NCBI GenBank assembly: GCA_027382625.1 | Contig: JAJKFJ010022828.1 | Span: forward strand, 62,001-126,000 | Reading direction: 5' to 3' | DNA from: Tetmemena sp. SeJ-2015 | Lineage: Eukaryota; Ciliophora; Spirotrichea; Sporadotrichida; Oxytrichidae | DNA: 64,000 bases | Part shown: positions 38,345-46,851 of the stretch, piece by piece | Layout of the letters: the number at the start of each line of letters is the position of its first letter | How positions within the stretch are numbered: position 1 is the stretch's first letter | The notes under the pieces: model-generated | The model's input: the letters and a program-made list of their open reading frames with translations, nothing else | The model's database searches: none | What the model was told of the DNA's origin: nothing | Position numbers and translations under genes: made by a program

Positions 38345-39249
38345 CTACCGTGCCGCCCGCTGCAGCTTCACCGGCTCGCTGCGCCCCAAGCGCAGGAAAT
38401 GCGCCATATAGGGCTTGGCCACATCCTCCTCGCGCGTCGCCGCATAAAGCCGCTTCGAGATATTCCGGGCCCCAGCGGCAGGGTGACGTAATCGCGGTTG
38501 CCCTTGACCTCGCGCAGCACCCAGTCGGGCAGCACGGCGACGCCGCGGCCCGAGCCGACCAGCATCAGGATCACCGCCGTCAACTCGCACGGGCGCTGCG
38601 CCCGCGGTCCGATCCGCGCGGGCGTCAGAAGTCGGTGAATACATCCAGCTTGTCGCGCGTCACGGGATAGGTGATCAGCGTCTGGTCGCGGAAATCTTCG
38701 GCCCCGATCCAGTCCTTCTCCGCCAAGGGGTTCTGGCGGGCAACAAAGGTGGGGTGATAGTCGAACAGCGGGTTGAAGGTGATCCCGTCAAGCGGAGACG
38801 GGTTCGACGAGATCACAAGATCGACCTCTTCGCGCAGCAGCGCGGGCAGGGCGTCGAACGCCAGACCCGCGCGGATGTCCACATCGACATCGGGCCATGC
38901 ATGGCGGAACAGTTCCAGCACCACGAACAGCCAGTCGAAACAGGCGTGGCACTCGATGGCGATGTGCAATCGCCCGGTCTTGCCCGATTTCAGGGCGCGG
39001 AATTCATCTTCCAGCGCGTCGATCTCGGGCAGGATGCGGTCAGCGGCGCGCAACATCCTGATTCCAGCCGCCGAAAGCCGCATGGGTTTGGCGCGGCGCA
39101 CGAACAACTCGACCCCCGCCTGATCCTCGAGTCCCTTCACCTGATGCGACAGCGCACTTTGCGTCATGTTCAGCATGTCCGCGCCCGCCCCAGCCCCCGG
39201 CCTGCTGGATCGCGCGGATCGTGCGCAGGTGCTTCAACTCGACGTACAT
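38345..39249 (-). CDS. metR: LysR-type regulator, MetR (frameshifted)
   Basis: An LTTR divergent from metF. The HTH starts MYVELKHLRTIRAIQQAGG and continues, after an indel near 39190, with LNMTQSALSHQVKGLEDQAG. The effector domain is open to about 38625 (TGRLHIAIECHACFDWLFVV, then PALLREEVDLVISSNPSPLD), matching MetR, which uses homocysteine as coinducer. Further indels near 38630 and 38470 break the last third (VLPDWVLREVKGNRDYVTLP). The stop is near 38345. MetR normally activates met genes; here the shared 87-bp intergenic region with metF holds a perfect 8-8-8 palindrome. Confidence 0.9.
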
Positions 39250-39258
39250 GAGGCGATC

Positions 39259-39282
39259 TCATAATCATGCTGCGGATTATGA
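39259..39282. promoter_or_regulatory. metR/metF intergenic palindrome
   Basis: TCATAATC-N8-GATTATGA, perfect 8-bp arms with an 8-bp centre, starting 10 nt upstream of the metR start and 55 nt before metF. A MetR-like half arrangement (TGAA-N5-CTCA) overlaps its right end. It is the probable MetR operator. Confidence 0.7.
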
Positions 39283-39336
39283 ATTGGTCTCACATTCCCG
39301 AATCTGCCACAAGAGGGCCAGTTCAGGAGCCGCATC

Positions 39337-40206
39337 ATGTCCAACACCCCGCGCATCTCGTTCGAATTCTTCCCGCCGCAGACGCTGGATGCGTCCTTCC
39401 GGCTGTGGGAAACCGTGCAGGCGCTGGCGCCGATGCAACCGGAATTCGTCTCGGTCACCTATGGCGCGGGCGGCACCACCCGCAAGCTCACCCATGACGC
39501 CGTGGCCACGATCCATCGCAATTACGGGCTGAACGTCGCGGCGCACCTGACCTGCGTTTCGGCGACAAAGGCGGAAACCCTTGAGATCGCTGACGCTTAC
39601 GCCGCCGCAGGCGTGACAGAGATTGTCGCCCTGCGTGGCGATGCGCCCAAGGGGGCGGCGCAATGGGAACAGCATCCCGAGGGCTTCGCCTCGTCGGTCG
39701 ATCTGGTCGAGGCGCTGGCCAAGACCGGCAAGTTCAAGATCCGCGTCGGTGCCTATCCCGAACCGCATCCCGATGCGGCGGACAAGACCGCCGATGTGAC
39801 CTGGCTCAAGCGCAAGATCGATGCGGGTGCTACCAGCGCCATCACGCAATTCTTCTTCAACGCCGATACCTTCTTCCGCTTCCGCGATGCCTGCGCCAAG
39901 GCGGGGATCAATGCCCCGATCATTCCGGGCATCCTGCCGATCATCATCTGGGACGGGGCCAAGAAATTCGCCACCCGCTGCGGCACGCAGGTTCCCGCAG
40001 CGCTGGACGAGGCGTTCCGCCTTGCCACCCGCGACGGACGCGAGGAATTGCTCGCCCTGACGCAATGCACCAGCCTGTGCGCGCGGCTGATCGAGGGCGG
40101 GGTGCAGGACCTGCATTTCTACACCCTGAACCGCCCCCACCTGACGCGCGAGGTCGTGCGTGCGCTGGGCATCCAGCCCGCTTTGGTGCTGGAAAAGGTG
40201 GCCTGA
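39337..40206 (+). CDS. metF: 5,10-methylenetetrahydrofolate reductase
   Basis: Reduces methylene-THF to methyl-THF for methionine synthesis, using FAD and NADH. An intact 289-aa TIM barrel: ISFEFFPPQTLDASFRLWET (the conserved FEFFPP start), FVSVTYGAGGTTRKLTHDAV, EIVALRGDAPKG and the C-terminal LHFYTLNRPHLTREVVRALG. AGGAG precedes the ATG (at 39326). Regulated by the divergent metR through the palindrome at 39259-39282. Followed by two hairpins, the second with T7. Confidence 0.96.
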   Translation: MSNTPRISFEFFPPQTLDASFRLWETVQALAPMQPEFVSVTYGAGGTTRKLTHDAVATIHRNYGLNVAAHLTCVSATKAETLEIADAYAAAGVTEIVALRGDAPKGAAQWEQHPEGFASSVDLVEALAKTGKFKIRVGAYPEPHPDAADKTADVTWLKRKIDAGATSAITQFFFNADTFFRFRDACAKAGINAPIIPGILPIIIWDGAKKFATRCGTQVPAALDEAFRLATRDGREELLALTQCTSLCARLIEGGVQDLHFYTLNRPHLTREVVRALGIQPALVLEKVA

Positions 40207-40214
40207 CCCGAATT

Positions 40215-40239
40215 CCCCATCCCCGCCAAGGGGATGGGG
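40215..40239 (+). terminator. Perfect GC hairpin after metF
   Basis: CCCCATCCCC-GCCAA-GGGGATGGGG, a 10-bp perfect stem 9 nt after the metF stop, without a T-run. It probably stabilises the transcript 3' end ahead of the true terminator. Confidence 0.55.
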
Positions 40240-40254
40240 TCCGATGTCTCCCTG

Positions 40255-40291
40255 ACGGCCCAGGCGTCACCTGACGCTGGGCCGTTTTTTT
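40255..40291 (+). terminator. Intrinsic terminator after metF
   Basis: ACGGCCCAGGCGTCA pairs with TGACGCTGGGCCGT with a single-base bulge, followed by seven T. It lies 54 nt before aroQ and cleanly separates the two units. Confidence 0.9.
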
Positions 40292-40344
40292 ATCGGTGGC
40301 AGGCGGCGCGGTTCCGGCTAATCTCGCCCGGGAAGGAGCGCCTT

Positions 40345-40787
40345 ATGACCAAGCTGATCACCCTTTTGAACGGACCCAACCTCAACCTGCTGGGCCAGCG
40401 CCAGCCTGAGGTTTACGGGCATGAGACGCTGGATGATGTGGTCACGGCCTGCACGGCGCTGGCGGGTGAGCTTGGCTTGCAGATCAAGGCTTTGCAGTCG
40501 AACCATGAGGGGCAACTTGTCGACTGGATTCAGGCGGCGCGGGCGGATTCGGCGGGGATCATCATCAATCCCGGCGCCTATTCCCATACTTCGATCGCCA
40601 TTCTTGATGCGCTGAACGCTTTCGACGGCAAGGTACTTGAGGTCCATATCTCGAACATCCACAGGCGCGAGGCCTTCCGGCACCATTCCCTATGTCTCGT
40701 CCCGCGCCGAAGGCGTGATCGCGGGGTTTCGGCACCGAAGGCTATCTGCTGGCCCTGCGCCGCATGAAGACGCTGGTGGCGGCATGA
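40345..40787 (+). CDS. aroQ: Type II 3-dehydroquinate dehydratase (frameshifted)
   Basis: The shikimate-pathway enzyme converting 3-dehydroquinate to 3-dehydroshikimate as a dodecamer. [20 protein letters not shown] is the diagnostic start, with [20 protein letters not shown] and [20 protein letters not shown] (active-site region) after it. [14 protein letters not shown] holds the conserved S-N-x-x-x-R. An indel near 40685 moves the C-terminus into another frame ending at 40787. The ATG at 40345 is preceded by AAGGAG. The stop overlaps the start of the aldolase (ATGA). Confidence 0.93.
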
Positions 40788-41549
40788 CCGGCGCGCTGCC
40801 CGAGAACGGCTTCAAGCGCGGTCTGGCCGAGGGGCGGCAGCTTTCTGGGCATCTGGAACACGATCCCCGGCCCGGTGGTGGCCGAATTGCTGGCGACGGC
40901 GGGTTATGACTGGGTGCTTCTGGATACCGAACATTCCCTGACCGACATTCCCGACCTCATGGGCATGTTGCAGGCCGTCGCGCCCTATCCGGGGTCGGCG
41001 GTGGTGCGGGTGGCGGGGCAGGACCCGGTCCTGATGAAGCGCGTCCTCGACATGGGGGCGCAGACGGTGATGGTGCCCTATGTCCAAAGCGCCGACGAGG
41101 CGCGGGCCATCGTCGCCGCCATGCGCTATGCGCCGCGCGGCTTCCGGGGCGTCTCGGGCATGACGCGGGCCAGCCGCTTTGGCGCAGTCAGCGATTACGT
41201 CGCGCGGGCCGAGGCGGAACTGTGCCTGATCGTGCAGGTGGAAACCGCCGAAGCCGTTGGCAGGATTGGCGAAATCGCGGCGGTCGACGGGGTGGACGCG
41301 ATCTTCATCGGACCATCTGACCTTGCGGCCTCTATGGGCCATCCGGGGCAGGCGGGGCATCCTCAGGTGGTGGCGATGATAGAACGCGCGGTGAAGGCTA
41401 TCGTCGCTGCGGGCAAGCCTGCGGGGATCCTGACCGGCGATCCGGCTTTTGCGCGCAACTGCATGGACTGGGGCACGCGTTTCACCGCCGTCGGCATCGA
41501 CATGTCGATCCTTGCCGCGGGCGTCCGCGCCCTGCGCGGACAGTTTTGA
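40784..41549 (+). CDS. HpcH/HpaI-family aldolase (one frameshift)
   Basis: A class II pyruvate aldolase of the 2,4-dihydroxyhept-2-enedioate aldolase family. After [17 protein letters not shown] and an indel near 40845 the main frame is intact: LLATAGYDWVLLDTEHSLTD, AQTVMVPYVQSADEARAIVA, LIVQVETAEAVGRIGEIAAV (metal-binding E) and IFIGPSDLAASMGHPGQAGH. Trp and Arg in SRFGAVSDYV complete the usual site. The ATG overlaps the aroQ stop. The substrate is uncertain: 4-hydroxy-2-oxo acids or sugars are typical. A GC-rich bidirectional terminator follows. Confidence 0.88.
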
Positions 41550-41557
41550 AACGAAAA

Positions 41558-41577
41558 CCGGCCCCCGCGGGGGCCGG
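41558..41577. terminator. Bidirectional terminator between aldolase and bioY
   Basis: CCGGCCCCCG-CGGGGGCCGG is a 20-nt perfect palindrome between convergent genes. On the minus strand it is followed by TTTTCGTTT. Confidence 0.75.
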
Positions 41578-41618
41578 CCTGTTCGATGCGATGTGATCGG
41601 GCCAGCGGCCCGGCGGGG

Positions 41619-42161
41619 TCAGGCCCGCGACAGCAGGCCCTGCGGCCGCGCTTTGGCCAGACCCTGCGCCAGGAAGGCCGCCAGAACCGCCTTGACCAGA
41701 TCGCCCGGCACGAAGGGCAGCATCGCCACGGTCGCGGCCTTGGTCTCCATGCCGGCATTCACCACCAGCCCGGCAATGCCGAGTATGTAAAGCACGACAA
41801 TCCCGCCCAGGATCGCGCCGACAAAGGTCGCGACGCCCACCGGGGCAGACATCTTCTCGACGACAAGGCCGGTCACGAAAGCCGCGAAGGGGAAGCCGAT
41901 GATGAAGCCGCCGGTCGGGCCGGCCAGCACGCCGAAACCACCCGTGCCACCCGAGAAGATCGGCAGGCCCAGAAGACCCAGCGCCACATACAAAGCCACC
42001 GCCAGAAAGCCCAGGCGCGCGCCCAGCACCGCGCCCGCAAGCATGATGCCCAGAGACTGCGCCGTAATCGGCACGCCAATCGGCAGCGTCACCGCCGGAA
42101 CGATCGTCAGAATCGCAATCAGCGCTGCGAAAAGCGCCACATAGGCCAGTTTCCGTTCCAT
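41619..42161 (-). CDS. bioY: Biotin transporter BioY (S component)
   Basis: An intact 180-aa membrane protein with six hydrophobic helices. LAYVALFAALIAILTIVPAV, VPITAQSLGIMLAGAVLGAR (conserved 'GVPITAQ'), VALYVALGLLGLPIFSGGTG and TGGFIIGFPFAAFVTGLVVE are BioY hallmarks. It binds biotin with high affinity and works with BioM and BioN as an ECF transporter. It begins 67 nt after bioN, past a 16-bp perfect palindrome. ECF S-component plus dedicated A and T genes is the arrangement first studied in Rhodobacter capsulatus. Confidence 0.96.
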   Translation of the reverse strand: MERKLAYVALFAALIAILTIVPAVTLPIGVPITAQSLGIMLAGAVLGARLGFLAVALYVALGLLGLPIFSGGTGGFGVLAGPTGGFIIGFPFAAFVTGLVVEKMSAPVGVATFVGAILGGIVVLYILGIAGLVVNAGMETKAATVAMLPFVPGDLVKAVLAAFLAQGLAKARPQGLLSRA

Positions 42162-42211
42162 ATCAGCCTTCTCTCCCTTTCAGACAGGCAGTTGCATCCT
42201 GCCAAATCCTT

Positions 42212-42227
42212 TGCTGCAATTGCAGCA
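42212..42227. promoter_or_regulatory. 16-bp perfect palindrome between bioN and bioY
   Basis: TGCTGCAA-TTGCAGCA lies one base beyond the bioN stop and 50 nt upstream of bioY. It may be an operator for bioY expression or a transcript hairpin; there is no T-run on either side. Confidence 0.5.
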
Positions 42228-42806
42228 TTACCTTACGTCACCTCTGGCCCGCAAGGCCTCGGCCACCTGTTCCGCGTCATCCAACGCCCCCAGCGTGGCG
42301 GCAGGACGATGCGCCACCCCGCCCCCCGGCCGAGCGCGCCCGCCAGGCCTCGGTCAGCCGCGCCACCCGTTCGGCCATCACGGAAATGAAGCGGATCACC
42401 AGCGCCACCGCCAGCCCCAGCGCACGCGGCGGCAGGCCAAGCGGGCCAGCGGTGCTGCAAGCGCTCGATCACGGCGACGATGTCGGACAGGCGGGTGGTC
42501 ATGGTAACAGGTTCGCCGCCGCGACGCCCGTGACCAGCCGCAGCGCGATGGCCGCCAAGGCGCGATTGCCAGAGTAGAGTGCCAGGCCGCGACCAGAACG
42601 ACAAGGCAGGAATGAGCGAGCCGTGCCGCGCTAAGGCCAGCCGCCGCCCCAAGATACAGGGTCGCGACAAGGCCAAGCGGCAGCAAAAGCGGCAAGGGCG
42701 CGCGGATCACCACCAGAAGCGCCGTGAAGAGACACAGCGCCAGCAGCTTCGTTCCGGCGGGAAGCCGATGAAAGGGCGTCTCGACGGGTGACAGCAGGCT
42801 TAACAT
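42228..42806 (-). CDS. bioN: Energy-coupling factor transmembrane protein BioN (frameshifted)
   Basis: The T component of the ECF biotin transporter. The N-terminal half is open (MLSLLSPVETPFHRLPAGTK, LLALCLFTALLVVIRAPLPL, LVATLYLGAAAGLSAARLAH). Frames change near 42590, 42560 and 42440-42350. The coupling-helix region and C-terminus (DDAEQVAEALRARGDVR) end at a TAA at 42228, giving about 190 aa, normal for BioN. The final EALRARG is the conserved T-component motif that docks to the ATPase. The ATG overlaps the bioM stop. Confidence 0.85.
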
Positions 42807-43522
42807 TCTTCCAGACGGCCCAGCCGCATCATTTCGGCCTCAAAGGCCGGAAGCACGCGGTCCGGCGGCCCGTCCGCCACCAGCGCGCCGCCTTCCAGCC
42901 AAAGCACCCGATCGCAGCCGGAAAGCCCGCGCGGATCATGGCTGATGGTGATCAGGCGCTGGGCAGGGCATCCAGCCGCCGCGCCAGCCGCGCCTGCGTG
43001 GGCAGGTCAGCGCGGCGAAGGGTTCGTCCAAGAGCAGCGTGCCGGCCGCATCAGCAGCACCGCCATCAGGCAAAGATGCTGTTTCTGGCCCTGGCTCAGC
43101 GCCTGGGTCGACAGGCCGGCCCAATGGGCGCGGCCTTCCTCGGCCAGAAGGGCCGTCACCGCTGCCGCCGCATCGGCCTTGCTTTGCCCCTGCTGGCGCA
43201 GGCCGAAGGCAAGCTCCTCCTCCACCGTGGGAAGCAGGATCAGGTGGTCGGGGTTCTGGAACAGGATGCCGAGCTGGCGCAGCGCCGCCTTGCGGTCGCG
43301 CCACAGATCCGCCCCCTCGACCGTGACCTGGCCCGAAACCGGGGCCACCAGCCCGGCGATCAGCCGCAGAAGCGTGGTCTTGCCCGAACCGTTGCGCCCG
43401 ATCACCGCGATGCGCCGTTCGGTCAGATGCAGGTCCAGCGGCCCCAGCGCCTGCCGTCCGCCAAGCTGCACCCCGCCCGCGGCGATGACGATGCCCTGGC
43501 TGATAAGCGGCGGCTCGGTCAT
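42800..43522 (-). CDS. bioM: ECF ATPase BioM (frameshifted at C-terminus)
   Basis: The A component of the biotin ECF transporter. Walker A is IAVIGRNGSGKTTLLRLIAG, the Q-loop LGILFQNPDHLILLPTVEEE (ECF-type FQNPD) and the signature ALSQGQKQHLCLMAVLLM. Walker B follows after an indel near 43045 in another frame (TLLLDEPFAAL), and the switch His lies near 42940. The stop TAA at 42800 overlaps the bioN start. The ATG at 43522 is 14 nt from the upstream hairpin. Order bioM-bioN-bioY on the minus strand. Confidence 0.9.
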
Positions 43523-43535
43523 GGGGTGTCCTCAA

Positions 43536-43567
43536 GGAAAAGCCCCCGCCTCATAACGGGGCGGGGG
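43536..43567 (-). terminator. Terminator between the glycine-zipper lipoprotein and bioM
   Basis: Read on the minus strand, CCCCCGCC-N9-GGCGGGGG is followed by CTTTTCC. It lies about 95 nt past the lipoprotein stop and just upstream of bioM. Confidence 0.65.
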
Positions 43568-43663
43568 AGGTATGCCAAGCCGGGACGACCGGCCTGATCC
43601 TTGAGACAACGGGGGGCAGCGGAACGGGGCGGTGCCTGCGCGCCGCCCCGGAAACTCAGACCC

Positions 43664-43930
43664 TCAGCAGGCCGCGATGTAGCGGTTGCCGTAGGCGTCG
43701 CGATAGTAGCACTGGCCGGGCTGGTTGGTCTGGCCGATCAGCGTGCCGGCGATGGCGCCCACGGCGGCGCCGGTCAGCGCGCCCTGAGTCTTGTCCCCCT
43801 TGCCAGAGACGGCCGTCCCGATCGCGGCGCCGGTCAGCGCACCGACCGCGGTGTTCTGCTCGGGCGTCGCCACGCAGGCGGACAGGCCCATCGCGGCGAT
43901 CAGGGGAAGGGCAAGGAAAGCGGATTTCAT
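43664..43930 (-). CDS. Glycine-zipper outer-membrane lipoprotein
   Basis: An 88-aa lipoprotein with signal peptide MKSAFLALPLIAAMGLSAC (lipobox GLSAC) followed by a glycine zipper: AVGALTGAAIGTAVSGKGDK and TQGALTGAAVGAIAGTLIGQ, two tandem AVGALTGAA(V/I)G segments. It ends QCYYRDAYGNRYIAAC. The ATG at 43930 is preferred over 43957 because GAGG precedes it. Related to the YMGG/2TM glycine-zipper family (Rick_17kDa-like, SlyB-like). It is probably structural in the envelope. Confidence 0.87.
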   Translation of the reverse strand: MKSAFLALPLIAAMGLSACVATPEQNTAVGALTGAAIGTAVSGKGDKTQGALTGAAVGAIAGTLIGQTNQPGQCYYRDAYGNRYIAAC

Positions 43931-44066
43931 GGCGTACCTCGTGAAGCGGTGTTTCATGAGGCAAACGTATCAGCCGTCCCGCGGTTCCCTTGGATCACGA
44001 TTTCCTGTTGCGGCGGGTTCCGGCCCAGACCGGGCGCGGAATCCGCCGGAACTTTGCCGAAAGGCC

Positions 44067-45342
44067 TCAGCCCGCGCGGGCCGCTGCCACTGCTTCTTCC
44101 AGAATGGCCATGGCTTCGGCGAAATGCGCCTCGGGGATGGTCAGGGGCGCAAGGAAGCGGATCACGTTGCCATAGACACCGCAGGTCAGCAGGATCAGTC
44201 CGCGCTTGAGCGCTTCGAGACGCACGCGCCCGGTGAAGCCCGCGTCGGGTTCCTTGCTGCCCGGCTTGCCGAATTCCACCGCGACCATGAAGCCCGGGCC
44301 ACGGATATCCATGATCTCGGGCGTGGTGGCGCGCAGGCTTTCCAGTTTCTGCTTCAGGCGCGAACCCAGCTCGTTGGCGCGGGCGCAGAGGTCTTCTTCC
44401 TCGATCACGTCCAGAACGGCATTGGCCGCAGCCACGCCCAGCGGGTTGCCGGCATAGGTGCCGCCAAGGCCGCCCGGCTGGCTGGCATCCATCAGGTCGG
44501 CGCGGCCGGTGACGGCCGAAATCGGCAGGCCGCCGCCCAGACCCTTGGCCATGCAGGTGATGTCGGCGGCGACGCCATGGGCCTGCATGGCGAACAGGTT
44601 GCCGGTGCGCGCAAAGCCGGTCTGCACCTCGTCTGCGATCATGACGATGCCGTGCTTGTCGCACAGCTTGCGCACCGCCTTCATCAGGTCGGTCGGGGTG
44701 GGTAGAAGCCGCCTTCGCCCTGCACCGGCTCAAGGATGATCGCGGCAACGCGGGCCGGGTCGATATCGGCCTTGAACAGCTTGGTGATCCCTTCCATCGC
44801 GGTCGCGGTCGAGATGCCGTGCACTCCTCGGGGTAGGGCACGTGGAACACGTCGGGCATCATCGCGCCGAAGCCCTTTTTGTAAGGCTCGACCTTGCCGG
44901 TCAGCGACATGCCCATGAAGGTGCGGCCGTGGAAGCCGCCGCCAAAGGCGATGACGGCGTTGCGGCCGGTGGCGATGCGGGCGATCTTGACCGCGTTTTC
45001 CACCGCTTCCGCGCCGGTCGTGGCGAAGATCGTCTTCTTCTTCCAGTCGCCGGGCACCTTCTCGTTCAGACGCTCGGCCAGGTGGATGTAGTTTTCATAG
45101 GGCAGCACCTGATGGCAGGTGTGGGTGAATTTTGCCATCTGCGCGGTCACGGCGGCCATGACCTTGGGGTGGCAATGGCCGGTATTGACCACGGCGATCC
45201 CGGCGGCAAAGTCGATGTAGCGGTTGCCCTCGATATCCCAGATTTCCGAGTTCAGCGCGCGGTCAGCGTAGATCTGGGTCATCATGCCCACCCCGCGCGA
45301 GACCGCATCATCGCGGCGCTTGGCAACTTCGGCGTTTTTCAT
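44067..45342 (-). CDS. gabT: 4-aminobutyrate aminotransferase (frameshifted)
   Basis: PLP-dependent class III aminotransferase that converts GABA plus 2-oxoglutarate to succinate semialdehyde and glutamate. NTGHCHPKVMAAVTAQMAKF, TIFATTGAEAVENAVKIARI and VIAFGGGFHGRTFMGMSLTG are typical. The later frame has IVMIADEVQTGFARTGNLFA and, with the PLP Lys, DITCMAKGLGGGLPISAVTG. Indels near 44822 and 44700 shift the 41 residues between the two open parts. The ATG at 45342 is chosen because it follows GAGAGGAA, giving a 426-aa product. No gabD is adjacent. Confidence 0.93.
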
Positions 45343-45387
45343 GGCAGATTCCTCTCGGGCTGGGGCGGTATGCCCCGTCTCGCGCCA

Positions 45388-45397
45388 TTTGATCAAA
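45388..45397. promoter_or_regulatory. Short palindrome in the gabT upstream region
   Basis: TTTGATCAAA, a perfect 10-bp palindrome 46 nt upstream of gabT. It is a possible regulator half-site pair, and could be chance at this length. Confidence 0.3.
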
Positions 45398-45563
45398 CTT
45401 CGCGGCGGCGTTCAATCGCGGCATGAGGCCAGACCGGGCGTTTCGCCAAGTCCAGTCCCCCGGCTTGTGGCGTGGCGACCGGAGACGGGGAGGGGCGATT
45501 GGGTTTACCAAGCATTAACCAGATCCGCGCATCCTGCGAGTCGCGGACAAGGCGGGGGTGGTC

Positions 45564-46726
45564 ATGGCAGACGGTCGGCTTTCGGACCCCACACACCCCA
45601 CTGCACCCTTGACGGAGGAAGATCGTCTCGACCGGCTTCGTCTTGTCCGCTCCCGCCGGGTCGGCGCGGTGACCTTTCACCGCCTGCTGGCCGAACATGG
45701 CACGGCCCGCGCCGCGCTGGCGGCCCTGCCCGAGGTGGCGCGGGCGGCGGGCGTCAGCGATTATGAACCCTGTCCACCCGGCGTGGCGCTGGCCGAAATG
45801 CAGGCCGCGCGCAAACTGGGGGCGGCGATGCTGTGCCATGGCGCGCCGGGCTATCCGGCCCTTCTGGCCGAACTTGCCGATGCGCCGCCGGTGCTTTGGC
45901 TTCTGGGCGATGCCGGGCTGCTGGCGCGGCCGATGATCGCCATCGTCGGCGCGCGCAATGCCTCGTCTCTTGGCGTGCGCATGGCGCGGCGTCTGGCCGA
46001 TGGGCTGGGGCAGGCGGGCTATGTCGTGGTTTCGGCCTGGCCCGGGCATCGACTGCGAGGCGCATATGGCTTCGCTGGTCCAGCGGCACGCTGCGGTGCA
46101 GGCGGCGGGGTCGATGTGATCTATCCGAGGAGAATGCCGCTTTGGCGGAGAAATCCGCAGCCGTGGCCTGCTGCTTTCCGAACACGCCGCCCGGCCTTCA
46201 GCCGCAGACCCGCCATTTCCCGCAGCGCAACCGCGTCGTGGCGGGTCTGTCGCCGCGGTCGTGGTGGTCGAGGCGGCGGCGCGGTCGGGCAGCCTGATCA
46301 CCGCCCGCATGGCTTTGGATCTGGGGCGCGAGGTGATGGCAGTTCCGGGCCATCCGTTCGACGCCCGCGCCGCAGGCTGCAACATGCTGATCCGCGACGG
46401 CGCGACGCTGGTGCGCGGCCCGGCCGATGTGCTGGAGGTGCTGGGCCATGCTGGGGCCCGGGGTCGAGGAGAACGGGCGAGGTTCTGCCCGAGCCGGCCT
46501 TCCCGGCCAGCGCCTTGCCCGGACCCGCGCCGCAGAACCGCCCGCTGGCCGAGACTGCGGCGTTGCACCGGTTGATCCTTGATCGGCTTGGCCCCAGCCC
46601 GCTGGCCGAGGATCAGTTGATCCGCGATCTGGCCCTTCCAGCGCCCAGCTTGCACCCGAACTGCTGGCGCTTGAGCTGGAGGGCCAGATCCGCCGCGCCC
46701 CCGGCGGGCTTCTGTCGCGGGCATGA
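45564..46726 (+). CDS. dprA: DNA-processing protein DprA (frameshifted)
   Basis: Loads RecA on incoming single-stranded DNA in transformation. A SAM-like N-terminal region (EEDRLDRLRLVRSRRVGAVT) is followed by the Rossmann core: PPVLWLLGDAGLLARPMIAI and VGARNASSLGVRMARRLADG are open. The region with the SGxARGID motif is shifted near 46040-46100. ARSGSLITARMALDLGREVM and AVPGHPFDARAAGCNMLIRD are in a third frame (46261-46575). The C-terminal winged helix ends before a TGA at 46726. Indels lie near 46045, 46120, 46250, 46460 and 46650. Confidence 0.9.
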
Positions 46727-46730
46727 ACTG

Positions 46731-46757
46731 CCGGGGTCGGGGATGCCGGACCCCCGG
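46731..46757 (+). terminator. Hairpin after dprA
   Basis: CCGGGGTC and GACCCCCGG pair with one bulged C around a 10-nt loop, just past the dprA stop. No T-run follows. Confidence 0.35.
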
Positions 46758-46784
46758 CCCGATGCGGCATTCCGCGCCCTGCGG

Positions 46785-46813
46785 TTGACATTTCGCCGGT
46801 CTGCCCCACATGG
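46785..46813 (+). promoter_or_regulatory. Possible topA promoter
   Basis: A perfect TTGACA at 46785-46790 is followed by a 17-nt spacer and a weak -10 (ACATGG, 46808-46813), 39 nt before topA. The -10 is poor, so confidence is low. Confidence 0.3.
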
Positions 46814-46851
46814 TGCCCCGCCATTGTCAGGCTTATCGGGAACAGGGATTC

